Part shown: in pieces, positions 1 through 11,886 of the stretch
Layout of the letters: every line of letters starts with the position of its first letter
How positions within the stretch are numbered: position 1 is the stretch's first letter
DNA from: Juglans regia
Lineage: Eukaryota > Streptophyta > Magnoliopsida > Fagales > Juglandaceae
DNA: 64,000 nucleotides
Reading direction: 5' to 3'
Assembly: GCF_001411555.2 (NCBI RefSeq)
Contig: NC_049912.1
Coordinates: 28,559,514 to 28,623,513, forward strand
Translations under genes and position numbers: made by a program
The notes under the pieces: model-generated
Told to the model about the DNA's origin: nothing
Databases searched by the model: none
What the model saw: the letters and a program-made list of their open reading frames with translations, nothing else

Positions 1-801
1 TGAAAGTCATGTTATTATTAATTACTAGGAAGAGAAACACAAGAAAGGGTGAGAGTCCCAACAAAAATTGATCCTAATAAAATATATAAAATACAAAAAT
101 GAGGAAAAATAGATTGGAAAATGAAACCAAATAAAATAGTGCACTATCCACTCTTGCTGCATCCTCAGTCCATATTCACATATAGGGATATATATATATA
201 TATAGTAATAGGAGTGTATGGAAAATTGCCAACTCCTAAAGAAAGAGCAAGCAGCACTTTGTGAACTCAGTACTACTGCTTGTCGCCGGCTAGCTCGCGG
301 TGTGTGGCCCCCCCAGCTTGCGTTTGTAGAAAAATGATCTGCTGGTGGTTCATGGTAGATTAGTGTAAGAGAAACAAGAACCCATTTCCTACAAAGACGG
401 GAAGGGGGGAGAGGAGGGAAGAGGGACAGTGCAGGTTTTTTTCTTTTGAGAAGAGAGCACTTCCGGTGGCTGCGGCGGGGGGCGCCAGGGGGTGGGGGGA
501 AGACTTCTCAAGCTTTTTTGGAGTCTATATATGCACCCTGAACCATTCTGTAAGGAAATGACAAACAATAGAAATTGGCAATCCTACAATTTTTTAAGTT
601 GAATATTCTGATCAGAATCCTGTATGTTAACTAGAAATAAATCTCAGCTTGGCTTGTCCAGCTACAGAAATCAATGTAATACCACCTATAATTAGGGAGC
701 TTGATCAGCAGCCATTGGTTTAATTATATATAAACTTGCATTTTGTTTTGTTTTTTTGTTTTTATTCTGTATTATTAACTTAAACTTACCTTTGCGCGCA
801 G
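1..801 (+). other. Presumed last intron of the SOC1-like gene
   Basis: I see no exon here. A SOC1-type last exon begins at 802 after a TTTGCGCGCAG acceptor, so this stretch is read as its preceding intron, with the MADS-, I- and K-box exons left of the window. It holds a TA-rich run near 188-203 and a purine-rich stretch at 398-425. I searched by eye for the penultimate K-box exon and did not find it. Intron status is inferred from the downstream exon only. Confidence 0.55.
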
Positions 802-948
802 TGTGGTATTCAATTACAGCATGGAGCAAACGAGCACAGATCAGAAATTTCACCTTTTGAAGAAAGTAATCCAAGCTCTGATGTGGAGACTGAATTGTTC
901 ATCGGACCTCCGGAAAGGAGGACAAAGCGTTTAACCCCACCAACTTGA
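802..948 (+). CDS. SOC1: SOC1/AGL20-like MADS-box protein, last exon (partial)
   Basis: This is the final coding exon of a MIKC-type MADS-box transcription factor of the SOC1/TM3 clade, a nuclear integrator of flowering signals. The acceptor is ...GCGCGCAG at 792-801; the exon reads 48 codons in phase 0 and stops with TGA at 946-948. The decisive feature is the C-terminal SOC1 motif: here SSDVETELFIGPP, against SSEVETQLFIGLP recalled from Arabidopsis SOC1. Basic residues (PERRTKR) follow. The DNA-binding MADS domain and K-box lie outside the window, so function cannot be confirmed here. Its position beside GAUT1 and URT1 agrees with SOC1 being At2g45660 in Arabidopsis. Another SOC1-clade paralogue (AGL42/71/72-like) is possible, but the motif and synteny favour SOC1. 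Confidence 0.88.
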   Translation, partial: CGIQLQHGANEHRSEISPFEESNPSSDVETELFIGPPERRTKRLTPPT

Positions 949-2800
949 TGCAGGTCGATCTTAACTATGCACCAAGTCGATCTTTGCAAATATAATCACT
1001 CTTTCCAATAATCTGAATCAAATCGTTGCACGACTAAAATATTATTGCAGTACTTCCTCTGCAGGCAAATTGTAAGAACTTGATACTTGTTTGCTGAAAG
1101 TAAAAGCTGTGATTTTTGATATTGGATCTTGCTGCATTTTATTAGACTCTTCCTCCGGTCTTTTTTAAGCCCATTTATTTTCATTAATTAGATTGTATTG
1201 TTCACAATCCGTTGGAAAATTTCTCGTGTGCATGCCACCAACTACTATAGCTAGCTAGGCGAGTTGCTGCCATGCCCGTAGCTAGCAAACCCAGTAGACA
1301 GTAGTTGAACATATGTGGAAAGGGTTTGGCACCCACCTACATGACCTAGCCAGTTTGTTACTGGGCGTTAATAATGCCAAACCCTAGCAATTTCAGAGTC
1401 GCAGAAAATGTGAAGTCTCCATGAACTGTTCATATTTCTTTCCAGCGAGCAGTACTGGATATGCATGCATGTCCTTGCATTGCCCTGATGCATGATCAAA
1501 CACCCTTCCATTTTTCTTCCTCCATTAAATATTTTTTCAAATCAGAATGTCCATTCAACTGGGCTTTCTAAACTTTCTTAGTTTCCGGCTGGGAAAATAA
1601 AAAGTGTGTATCCGATGCTACTACTATCTGATATTTTCAATTCGACAAACACTTAATTATTGAAGCATGCATGTCTCATATATGCTTAATTAATTGGGAC
1701 AGTACGTTGGACTGGGAATTAATGCAATTAATGCATGCAAACCTATAATCCAAAAACATTTTCTCTCTACCACGAGAGAAAAAGTAATATTATGAAGCAT
1801 GAGACAGCATACAAGCCTAGCTATTAGCCAAGGAATTTCTTAAAATTTCTTGTTACAATTTTGTTTTATTTTATTTTCTAATTTAAAGAGATACATCTAA
1901 ATTGTTAATGTCAAAAAAATCACAACAGGCCGAAATGGGAGAAAATAGCCATTTTTGGCCTATTGAGGTGGTCTAAGACTAGATGAGACAGTTCGAAACC
2001 CACGGCGGCGGTCCGGAATAGTATTGGTACAGTACCTGTACATACATTCATAACAGTAAATAGAGAATAAATACATAAAATATAAATAGAGATTGTTTGA
2101 AGGGAAAATATAAATTGAGACACATATTTACGTAGTTTGGCATAAGGCCTACATTCACAAGTTGTTTGAAGGGAAAATTTAGTATAATATGAGTGTTTTA
2201 TAGTTTCTCATAATATTATATTTTTTTTATGTACAATGGAGGTCGGAGATCTATTTTTTGGAGAAGATGATGTTCTGGAGATCTTTTTCTTGTAATAGTT
2301 GCTTAGCCTTCTGGAAGAAGTCTCTCTTTCATCTGATCTGATCTCTCTTTATTTTGGCCCATTGGAGTGGTGATGGGCTGCTTTATGTCTCATCTCACGT
2401 GTCTGAAATGTTTTTTCCCTCCTTTATCTTTTTCCACTATTTTCCCTTAACACGGCCTGCCTTCCCCTACTGTCTTCTCATCTGACATTTGATTTTCCTT
2501 GTCTCCTTCCACTTGCTTCTTAACGATGATCCTTTATTAGGCAGGGCTCGGTATGGGCCTATTATTTTTATCTCATTCAGACATATCATATGAATACTTA
2601 TGCGTCAAATAATGATGCCCATGAACACTATTAAATACATTGAAATTCGCATATACGTTGTCTATTTTTCTTCAAGTTATAATAAGAAATAAATATTTGG
2701 ATAAAAAAACTTAGAAAAAAAAAGGAGAACGTAGGCATCATCCTCGCAAAGTCGAGTCCTATATTATATTGAGGGGAATGATCTAGCTAGACTCTGTTGA
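949..2800. other. Intergenic, SOC1 3' UTR and downstream
   Basis: The first few hundred bases are presumably the SOC1 3' UTR; no clear polyadenylation site can be assigned. The rest is AT-rich with no convincing coding frame. Around 2118-2165 a short LTR-like relic is listed separately. Nothing else is recognised. Confidence 0.5.
2118..2165 (-). repeat. Possible LTR relic (GTAGGC..GCC motif)
   Basis: Read on the minus strand the segment gives TGTAGGCCTTATGCCAAAC followed by TACGTAAAT. This resembles the motif in the solo LTR at 28.7 kb (GACGTAGGCATATTGCCGAA, then CCACATAAAT). Such motifs are common near the 3' part of plant LTRs. No termini or target duplication could be found, so it is only a probable fragment. 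Confidence 0.35.
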
Positions 2801-5038
2801 GAGCATTAGTAATAAACTAGTCAAATGTTAATATAAGTTTGTAATTTAGCTATATATGAAAAAAAATATCTATATTAGACTAACTAAAAGTTCAAAATTT
2901 AAGATTTGAACTACAGTAAATCTAGACTCCTCTCCAAACATAACGAATTACTGTTCATCATTAAATCTATATTTTATTATTTCACCTATTTTTTCTCGTT
3001 CTTTTCTCTTTCTTCATCCCATTTCTCTCGTTTTTCCTTTCTTCATCACGAAACGTGCGAACAAACCTTTCTCTCTGTCTTGAGTCCTTCGTCTTCTTCA
3101 ACCGTAAGCACCCAAGAGACCTATGTTTTCTTCCCCGTTTTTCCTCCACCAGATTTCCTCCGTTTTTGTGGATGTCAGTTTATGGGTGTCAACCTTGCGC
3201 ATCTTCTTCGACGGGCCTCGACTCATGGATAGTATGCAATTCTTCATCTATTTATTTGGTTTCACCTGATCTATGCATGTATGCGTTTCATGGTTTCACC
3301 AAATATTGAACGCAATGGTTCTCTAAACGTGGTTGTCGGAACTCTGTTTCCTTGCGTCGTTGTCTGGCTGAAGTTGTTGTCGCCACACTCTTCGTCTCTC
3401 GGTTTCTCTCGATGTCGTAAGTCCTATGTTCCACTTCCCTCTCCCTCTCTCTTTCCATCACTCAGTCCGATCGTCACATCTAGAAAATCTGGTATCACTC
3501 CAACCCTCCAAGAAATCATCTATTACAGATGCATACCCACCGATTGTTTCTTTGTTGTTTCTCGATTGCTTTGGCTGACTAAAATTTTTGCATTATTTTG
3601 GAGATATATAAATGTTTTTGAGCAGTGTATGTTTTATCTTCATCTGTGAATTGAAGTTTTTGTTACAAGAAATGTTAATATTCCAAGCGGTTCTATAGGA
3701 CAGTGTGATTTCATTTGAGTTCAATGATCATTCGTCTCCGTTTGGGGCTTTCAGATGTCAGCTCTTTTGACTATATATATATATTTATATTTATCTGATT
3801 AGTTTTGTTCTCATTTCGGATTATGAGAATCTAGTGGGGAAATTCTGTTGGGCTCAAATAAAAGTTTAGTACGTGATTTTTTGTTTTGAGCTAATTGTTC
3901 CATTTTTTACCAATGAATTTTTTTTGGAAGAAATTTGTGATTTTTATTTAGTATTATAAAAGTTTGAATATGTCAAAAACTGTTAAGGAAACTAATGAAG
4001 GAAGGAAATATGACAGTTTGAATCTTATTTTTCATGTTGTTTCCTTTATCAACTTATGGAACAACCAGTTGATCTTTGCCAACCAGGTTTAGTAAGTGCA
4101 GTTGGAATTTTGGATGGAGGTGCCTAATTCAACTTATTTATTTTCTTTTTCTTTCATGTCCTTATTGTTTCTGACATTATTGTTTATGTCCCAGCAATCA
4201 GAGTGAGTGTTTTCTTTTTTGTAAAAATTTCAAATTTACCTCTGAAAGTAATAATTGAGAAGACCTTTAAACTAGAAGTTACTTGCAAAATAAGTTTTTG
4301 TTTATTACAATCAAGGCTTGATGCTAAAATCTTGTGGGATGTTGTAGTTTTAGGGTGCTGCTGAGGGGATTTTGAGTTTGGGGTTTCTAATGTTGAAGAA
4401 TTAAAAGACTTGAAGATTTTACTGCCCAGATAGGAAAATATTGGAAGGTGGTGCAAGATTCACCAGAATTATAGGCCTGAATAAGAATGACAACAACGAC
4501 GATGATCTATTGCAATGATTTTAGTATTATACCATAAACTTGATGAGGAATCCAACATATCCATTGACAGTTTTGGAAGTTTGCAAACAAGCAATAGTGG
4601 AGGCTCTGTTGCATTGTTGTTTCCACGCAGTTAGCCAAGTTGTTGTGGGTGCTGTCTTGGGATCCATCTTCTGTATTTTGTGGTTATGGTCTTGGGATGC
4701 TTTTGTTCTACAAGCATTTGATTCTAGTTTTATGGGTTCAAATAATTGTTGTTCTGGGAGCTGTTGGGTTTTGCCTGAGATTTCTTGTACATGTAGTTTG
4801 TAATTGGTTTTGAGATGAGGAAGAATTCTTTAATTAAAATAAAGTTATTAATTAATATATGAAGTGTATTTACAAAATATATAAAAAAAATATCAAATAT
4901 TATTAAAATAATATAATAAATATTATTATTTTAATTTTAAAATGGCTAGTCCAATATAGATTCACCTAACTAAAAGTTAATGTTATAACCAAAAGTTAAG
5001 ATGCTAACCAAACTTTAGACTTGGCATTACCAATACTA
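2801..5038. mobile_element. 2.2 kb non-autonomous TIR element (PIF/Harbinger-like?) with foreign filler
   Basis: The left end GAGCATTAGTAATAAACTAG and the reverse complement of the right end (TAGTATTGGTAATGCCAAG) form an imperfect terminal inverted repeat. Homology continues inward: TCTATATTAGACTAA near 2869-2883 matches the reverse complement of TAGTCCAATATAGA near 4948-4961. A 3-bp direct repeat TGA flanks the element (2798-2800 and 5039-5041). The GAGCATT terminus and internal CTACAGTAA and ACTGTTCATCA tracts relate it to the elements at 22.4 and 33.5 kb. No transposase is visible. The interior, about 2.9-4.85 kb, has a pyrimidine-rich leader-like region and short ORFs, and is unlike the AT-rich body of its relatives. 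It may be captured host DNA. Confidence 0.6.
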
Positions 5039-5041
5039 TGA

Positions 5042-6041
5042 TATTGTAGCTTTTCCATCTAAATAATTTAATAACGCGAACAAATAATATAGTTTTAGAG
5101 GAAATGTATTTTTAACCAATAAATTGGATTGATGATTTGTACGGATTCTCTCTCTTTTAATTTTTATTTTTTTCAAGACAGTCAATATTATTTGATTTAT
5201 GTATTTTTTTAAAAAATATTTAAAGATGTTATAAAAGTATTTAAAAAAATATAATTTCAATAATAAGCATCGATTGGAATTCTCGGTTCTAATAACATTA
5301 TTAAAAAATGTTATGTATAGTTATTTTTATGTATTTTTTTATATATTTTATTAATGTGATTAATTATATTATTTTTTTAATATAAAAATGATTGTATATA
5401 GTAAAATTCTAACAGGATTCATATAGTTAGTTATGGCCCGGAAAGGAGCAAAGATGGAGTTTCTCTTTTCGAGTCAAATAGAATTTAAAAAGAAAACAAA
5501 AAGTGAGAAATTCATGTAGCTATCGTGATCTACTTACTGGCTAGGACTTGTAGAATGCATGCGTCAGTTTATTTATTTATTCTATGAGACTGTATGAGTA
5601 TGATTATTGGTTTTCTTGATTAGCGGAAGAAAACTCGGTCGGTCCGTAAAATAATAAACGAAGTCCTCATGACAACGACGTCGTCTTCGTGCCGCTATTA
5701 AAGGCACATGACACTTGAATTTTTGTTTTTTATATTTACCTGGAGCAAGAAAGCGCAAGAAAGCTACAAACCCCCCCCCAAAACAAATCCTAGAACCATT
5801 TGCCTCTGAATTCACTCTCTACTCGCTGCATTTTCCTTCTTCCGCTCTCTTTTTCAATCATCTTACGGGATTGCACCGGCAATAAGCACAAAAAGCCGCC
5901 CGATTCCCCAAGATCTTCTCCCAATCCCACTCGTAATACAAACACACGCATTCCCTCCCTCCCTCCCTCCCTCTCGTGGTTATTATGTTTTGGCTCACTC
6001 GAGTAACTTTTTCTCTCAATGTTCTAGGTTTTGATTCGCAA
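5042..6041 (+). promoter_or_regulatory. Upstream region and 5' UTR of GAUT1
   Basis: The region is AT-rich to about 5400. A C run lies at about 5771-5779, and CCCTCCCTCCC repeats at 5953-5974 are typical of a plant 5' UTR. TTTTTCTCTCAATGTTCTAG ending near 6027 looks like a 3' splice site, so the leader may contain a small intron. No TATA box is assigned with confidence. Confidence 0.45.
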
Positions 6042-9000
6042 ATGGCGATGAAGCGGGGACTATCAGGCGCGGGCATCCACAGGAACAAAGGCGGTGGATC
6101 TCGGTTCCCTTTAGCAATTATCATTCTCTTCGCAGTGCTCGTGCCCTTGGTTTTCTTTGTCGGCCGAGGACTCCACCCCACTGGTCAGCTCTAAAACCTT
6201 TTTCTGTATTTCTCACCTCCCAAGTCCTACTATGGGAGCTTAGTTTCCGGATCTCACTTAATTAAACTCTATTGCATACCCATTACTTGATCAAGATTTT
6301 GGTACTGATTGTGTTTGCGTTCTGCTAGTGCTTTTATTGCTTTTAAGAGCTCTATATTTGTTTCATTCGGGAATCAGGATAACTACTTCTTAAACTGCAA
6401 ATTGAATATCAAGAAAATTTCCTCCAATCTGTTAGTGACATGATGAAGTTTTGGATAGTGAGTGTTTGTTTCTGAATATTTTTTTTATAAGTATTGTTTC
6501 TGAATATTAGACCATGATTGCTCATTGATGGAAATTCAGTGCTGCACATTTCTGAAAAAATGGCTATGACCCGGTGGATGACTGATATGAAGTTGATTGG
6601 AGCAATATACGGTTTTGTGGTTTTGATAGTTGATAATTGCTTCCAGTAGGGTTCAAGGTTTAGAGAAGTAATATACCTTGCTCTTTGTGCAATGCTTTTT
6701 GTGCTCTAGCTTGACTTTCTCCAATCCTTTAGTCTACTTTGAGTCAAATTTCTTGGGAAAATATCATATCCAGCCGTTCCCCTGATTGCAATGTTTGGTT
6801 GGAGATTGTTTGAGTCTGGAAAGTTGATGATTCATTGATTTTGACAATAGTGCTTCAATGAAGTTGTGGATAGGGACCTTTTGGAATGCGAATGATGCAT
6901 GTTTGTTAGTTGCTGATACGAGTTTTAAAAACCTTATGATTAATATTATTCTACTATGAGGTTCAGATGAAGTCCAAAATATTATTCCACAATGACTTAA
7001 CTTGTACATGAAAATCGGTACACTCGCCAGCAAAGGTACCATAGTATACTACTAGCCTAGCATACCATCTTCCAGATCAGTTCTGGATGCTTGTAGCATG
7101 TATTTATATATGTTTGTATTCATCATTTTGTAGTTATAATTATTGTTGTTATTAATTGCACAGATCTGGATGATCTTGCAACTGATCCTGGTAAACAGGT
7201 AAACTTTTTAGGCAGTTCATTTCTAGTGCTGATTATATAATTTTTCTATAGTGGCTTCTTTCTGCTTCTTTTTCTTTATCTTAAAAAGAAGAACAAATTT
7301 GATGGAATGGTGCAGAATGTGGATTGGAGAGAAAGATTGGCATTGCAGCATTTCAAATCTCTCTTCACAAAAGAGGTAAAGTGCAGGTTGATGAAGATTT
7401 AATTGTGTTGTCCACATGTCTTATAATACTAGTGGTAGTTATTTAATGTCAAGGTTTCCTTACTAGCTGGCACTTCTAAAAATTCTTGTTTTAGGTAATT
7501 GATGTTATCACAGCCAGCACAAGTGATATGGGGCCTTTGAGTCTTGATACCTTTAAGAAAAACAACTTGTCTATCTCATGGAAAGTCGTTGGGACAGACA
7601 CTTCAGTTGTTGACACTTCTGAGGTTAGGATGACCATGCATCTGCTTGAATTCACTGTTATCCCTTTCACTTTTTTGATTTTGCAACTGAAGGCTCGTCA
7701 ATTAATAGCTGCTGATTTATTGATGTGTTTTGGTTGTGTTTTCAAAGCCAAGCCAAGCAGCTGCAGTTGTTGGAAAAGAAACACCCAAGGGCAACAAGGA
7801 AAATTCTTCAGGTGATAATATCTTTTGTTGTCGCATCTGCATATGGGATACTCTGTTAGTTGCTTTTCAATCTTGAAGTTTTGATGTTTTTTCATAGTGG
7901 CACATCTCCAAATGAATGATGTTTATTATTTACCTTTGATATCGTGCCCTGTGCAGATGATCATGCTCAACTTATTGGCAAACCTGCAGACCTAGTCCGA
8001 AGGGTAATCGTCATCCTTGGATGCTTGCATGTTTTTGTCACGATGTTGGTCTTCCACTTCAAAATATTTTTTGACTTGGAGTAGTTAATTATTTTCCACT
8101 TATAAAATAAAGGAAGTAAACATTATCACTATAACGTTTGCTCTTCAAGGATTTTCCCAATGTATTAACTTCATTAGTTCTTGAGTTTTGATATATACTT
8201 CTTTAAGCTCTTTTGCAGCAATTGCGAGAAAAAAGACGCATAAAGCGTGCTTCTGAGTTGATACAACAGGATGATGAAGCAATTGTAAAACTTGAAAATA
8301 CTGCCATTGAACGCTCCAAATCAGTTGACTCTGCTGTTCTGGGAAAATACAGCATATGGAGGAAAGAAAACGAAAATGAGAACTCTGACTCGACAGTACG
8401 CTTGATGCGGGATCAAATGATAATGGCAAGGGTATATCTAACTATTGCAAAGATGAAAAACAAGGTTGATTTATACCAAAAACTGCAGGCTCGGCTTAAA
8501 GAGAGCCAGCGGGCCCTAGGAGAGGCCGCCACTGATGCCGATCTACATCACAGGTAATAAATGTTAGGCATGTAATGTCATTGAGAATGCCACTTCTTTT
8601 TTGTATATTGGTATTTTGGCACTTTTTACCCTGTTCCATGTTTGATCTGTTTCTAGTGCACCTGAGAGAATGAAAGCTATGGGCCAAGTTCTGTCAAAAG
8701 CAAGAGAGCAATTGTATGACTGCAATTTGGTTACAGGGAAGCTGAGAGCAATGCTTCAGTCAGCTGATGAACATGTTAGGAGCTTGAAAAAGCAGAGCAC
8801 ATTCTTGAGTCAGTTAGCTGCCAAGACCATTCCAAATGCAATCCACTGTTTATCTATGCGCTTAACCATTGAATACTACCTCCTTCCTCCAGAGAAGCGG
8901 AAGTTCCCCAGAAGGGAGAATCTGGAAAATCCAAATCTTTATCATTATGCCCTCTTCTCAGACAATGTATTGGCTGCATCAGTGGTTGTAAACTCAACTG

Positions 9001-10815
9001 TCACTAATGCTAAGGTGATGTAGACTATCTTATTCTATTTTGCTGACTTAAATGCGTGCCTGTGTATGTGGATGGCTTGGTGGGTATCCATCCAAAGCAT
9101 CAAACATGGCTGTTGATGCTCCTTAATCATTTTTGTCCCTGTTTGACATATTTGGGCTTGCCATCTCTGGTATGATTGGTTGCATTTGATATGAATTGTT
9201 ATTTCTGCACTTGAGATATATTCATTAACTAATTGTTAGGTTTTTTAGCTGATTTTGCAATTATGGAGCTCTTGTTGAGAAATGTGTGGAGAATAAGCCT
9301 TTGAATCAGACGAATCAGGGCCATTTAGCATTGCTTTGAGTTTTGCAGAATCCTTTTACTTTGGTAGGGGAACTTTGCACAAACGGTTTCCCATGGTTGG
9401 CTGGTGTTAAATTTATTTGGTTAGAAATGGTGGGATGAGGCATGAGGGAAAATGTAGGCAAACACTCTGAAACTGCTTTGAGGCACAACATGTGTGTTTG
9501 GGATGCTGAAATGCAACATTAAGCAGACGCTTAAATTGTTGATCTTATGAAATTTTTCTAAGTGGGGCCTATATCTTTGTGGACCTGACATCATTGGACA
9601 TATGCCACATATAATGGAGAATTTGTTCTTCTGAATTGAAGCTTAGATGCAAGTTGCTTGTTTTCTCATTCTTGACTAAAATCTGCTTCTTGGCTGCATT
9701 GCAGGACTCTTCAAAACATGTATTTCATCTTGTCACTGATAAACTCAACTTTGGAGCCATGAATATGTGGTTTCTGTTGAACCCTCCTGGAAAAGCCACA
9801 ATCCATGTTGAAAATGTTGATGAATTTAAGTGGCTTAATTCATCTTACTGCCCAGTTCTACGTCAACTCGAATCTGCTGCAATGAAAGAGTACTATTTCA
9901 AGGCCGGCCATCCGACCACACTTTCATCTGGTGCTGCTAATCTGAAGTACAGGAACCCAAAGTATTTGTCAATGCTTAACCATCTAAGGTTCTATCTACC
10001 ACAGGTTTATCCAAAGTTGAATAAGATCCTCTTTCTTGATGATGACATTGTTGTTCAGAAAGACTTGACTGGACTGTGGTCTGTGGATCTCCATGGAAAG
10101 GTTAATGGTGCAGTGGAAACCTGTGGTGAGAGCTTTCACCGTTTTGACAAGTACCTTAACTTTACAAATCCTCATATTGCAAGAAACTTTGATCCAAATG
10201 CGTGCGGTTGGGCTTATGGGATGAACGTTTTTGATCTAAAGGAATGGAAAAAGAAGGATATTACTGGCATATATCATAAGTGGCAGAACATGGTGAGGCT
10301 TTGAAACCTTGCATTACTTTGCATCTGTGTTTCATTCATTGTTCCATGTAGAGGCATTTTATGCATCTGACCTAAAATTGATAGAAATCTATTGTTAAAT
10401 CAAGTTTATATTTCAAAACTGGCCGCTTGATTCTCTAGTACTATTTCACCAAATATGCTTTAATTTCTGTTGGTATAAAAAGCTTCATATCATAATTCAT
10501 TTAATTATTTTACCTTGTCCTTGTCTGTGTTGGCTTTAGAATGAAGATAGGGTACTTTGGAAGCTAGGGACATTACCTCCAGGATTAATTACATTCTATG
10601 GGCTGACACATCCTCTTGAGAAGTCATGGCATGTGCTTGGTTTGGGTTACAATCCAAGTGTGGATCGCACCGAGATTGAGAATGCTGCAGTTATACATTA
10701 TAATGGCAATATGAAACCCTGGCTGGACTTGGCAATGACAAGATATCGGTCGTACTGGACTAAGTACATCAGGTACGATCATCCCTACCTTCGCACCTGC
10801 AACCTAAGTGAATGA
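6042..10815 (+). CDS. GAUT1: Galacturonosyltransferase 1 (GT8 family)
   Basis: GAUT1 transfers galacturonic acid from UDP-GalA onto homogalacturonan in the Golgi; in Arabidopsis it works in a complex anchored by GAUT7. Ten coding exons are inferred from phase-consistent GT..AG junctions: 6042-6183, 7164-7198, 7316-7375, 7495-7623, 7748-7811, 7957-8003, 8219-8553, 8657-9014, 9705-10292 and 10540-10815. They give 677 aa against 673 recalled for Arabidopsis GAUT1. A type II signal anchor lies at residues ~22-43 after a short basic head. A charged stem follows, then the GT8 domain from ~330. The metal-binding DDD (LDDDIVVQ) is at ~502-504 and HYNGNMKPW at ~639-647. The start MAMKRGLSG matches the family; an in-frame ATG at 5976 lies before the apparent leader splice site and was not chosen. 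All key residues are intact. Confidence 0.96.
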
Positions 10816-11886
10816 TCTGGATTACTGGGTGGTAGAAAGTCTTACTGCGAGATCAAGTCTCTTCTAACTAAAACGTCGCTTTTGTTTGCTCAAGCGCATG
10901 GGGGATAAGATTCACTTTCTTTTATGTGCAGTATTTCCCACATCACATGATTGCTTAATTCTTCTTTTTAATTCATTGATTTCATTCCTCACCCCCCATT
11001 GAAACGTTGTAACTAATGTCTCGTTGACCTGTAAAAACACCCCTATTGTATCTCACTTTGGAGGTTAGTCCGATTTGGACAGGAATAGGAGTCGAGTAGC
11101 TGTATTCATTGAAATTGCTCGGTTTGAACTAATGGATGTGTTTGGATCCTGATGTCCCTATCTACTCAAGAAGTTCGTAAACTAGCAATGTTGTTACTAC
11201 TGAACTTGATTGATTTTCAAACGAATTATCAAATACTGACTGATTACAGAATGTATTGTGAAAAAAAGGCATTTCATAATTATTTTGCAATCTATTTTAT
11301 AATCGGTCAATGTGGCAATATCTGTTTTATAAAATATATATATATATATATATATATATGTTTTTAAGCTGTTTCCAATTTGATTTGAATTTTAAATTTT
11401 GCATAATCTTATCTTATTTTTATTATCTATTATTATTATTTGCACGTGGAGCTCAACATGCTGCTGATCCAACAACCAAATGTCATTCATGCAAACACAA
11501 AAAAAATTCATAATTATTGCACCGCCATATTCAGGGATTAATAAATTGCCAACATGTATACATACCCTTCACGTTCCAATAGAAGTATTTTAATTTTAAA
11601 CTACTCCAGCCGCTTTCCCCAAAACTCCACACGGCTCATGCACGTTGCAAGCACAGGAAGTTGAAAGCCCCCTTAACTCATCTCCGATGGAGAAAAATGA
11701 AATATAATGAAATAGACCCAAGGTTCCTTACACTTCAGGATATTTACATAAAAGCCTAACAAACTAAATTAAACTGCGGACATCGTGCGAGGACCGACCA
11801 AAATGAGAGACGCTAAGACAAAGATGTGGGGACGTTACACTCTGTTTACTTTACCATAATAATTACATATCCAAGGTAAAGGCAAC
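10816..11886. other. Convergent intergenic region between GAUT1 and URT1
   Basis: The stretch holds the 3' UTRs of two genes transcribed towards each other. A short (TA)n tract lies at about 11334-11359. No coding frame or RNA gene is recognised. Confidence 0.6.

Noticed and set aside
2906..4803. ORFs on the plus strand (2906-3232, 3281-3649, 4540-4803) as genes
   Set aside because: No recognisable domain, poor composition, and they lie inside a TIR-bounded repeat.
5976..6041. Upstream in-frame ATG for GAUT1 (22 more codons)
   Set aside because: A 3' splice-like tract ends near 6027 between this ATG and the family-like start MAMKRGL; the extension would precede the signal anchor and is not seen in GAUT1 proteins I recall.
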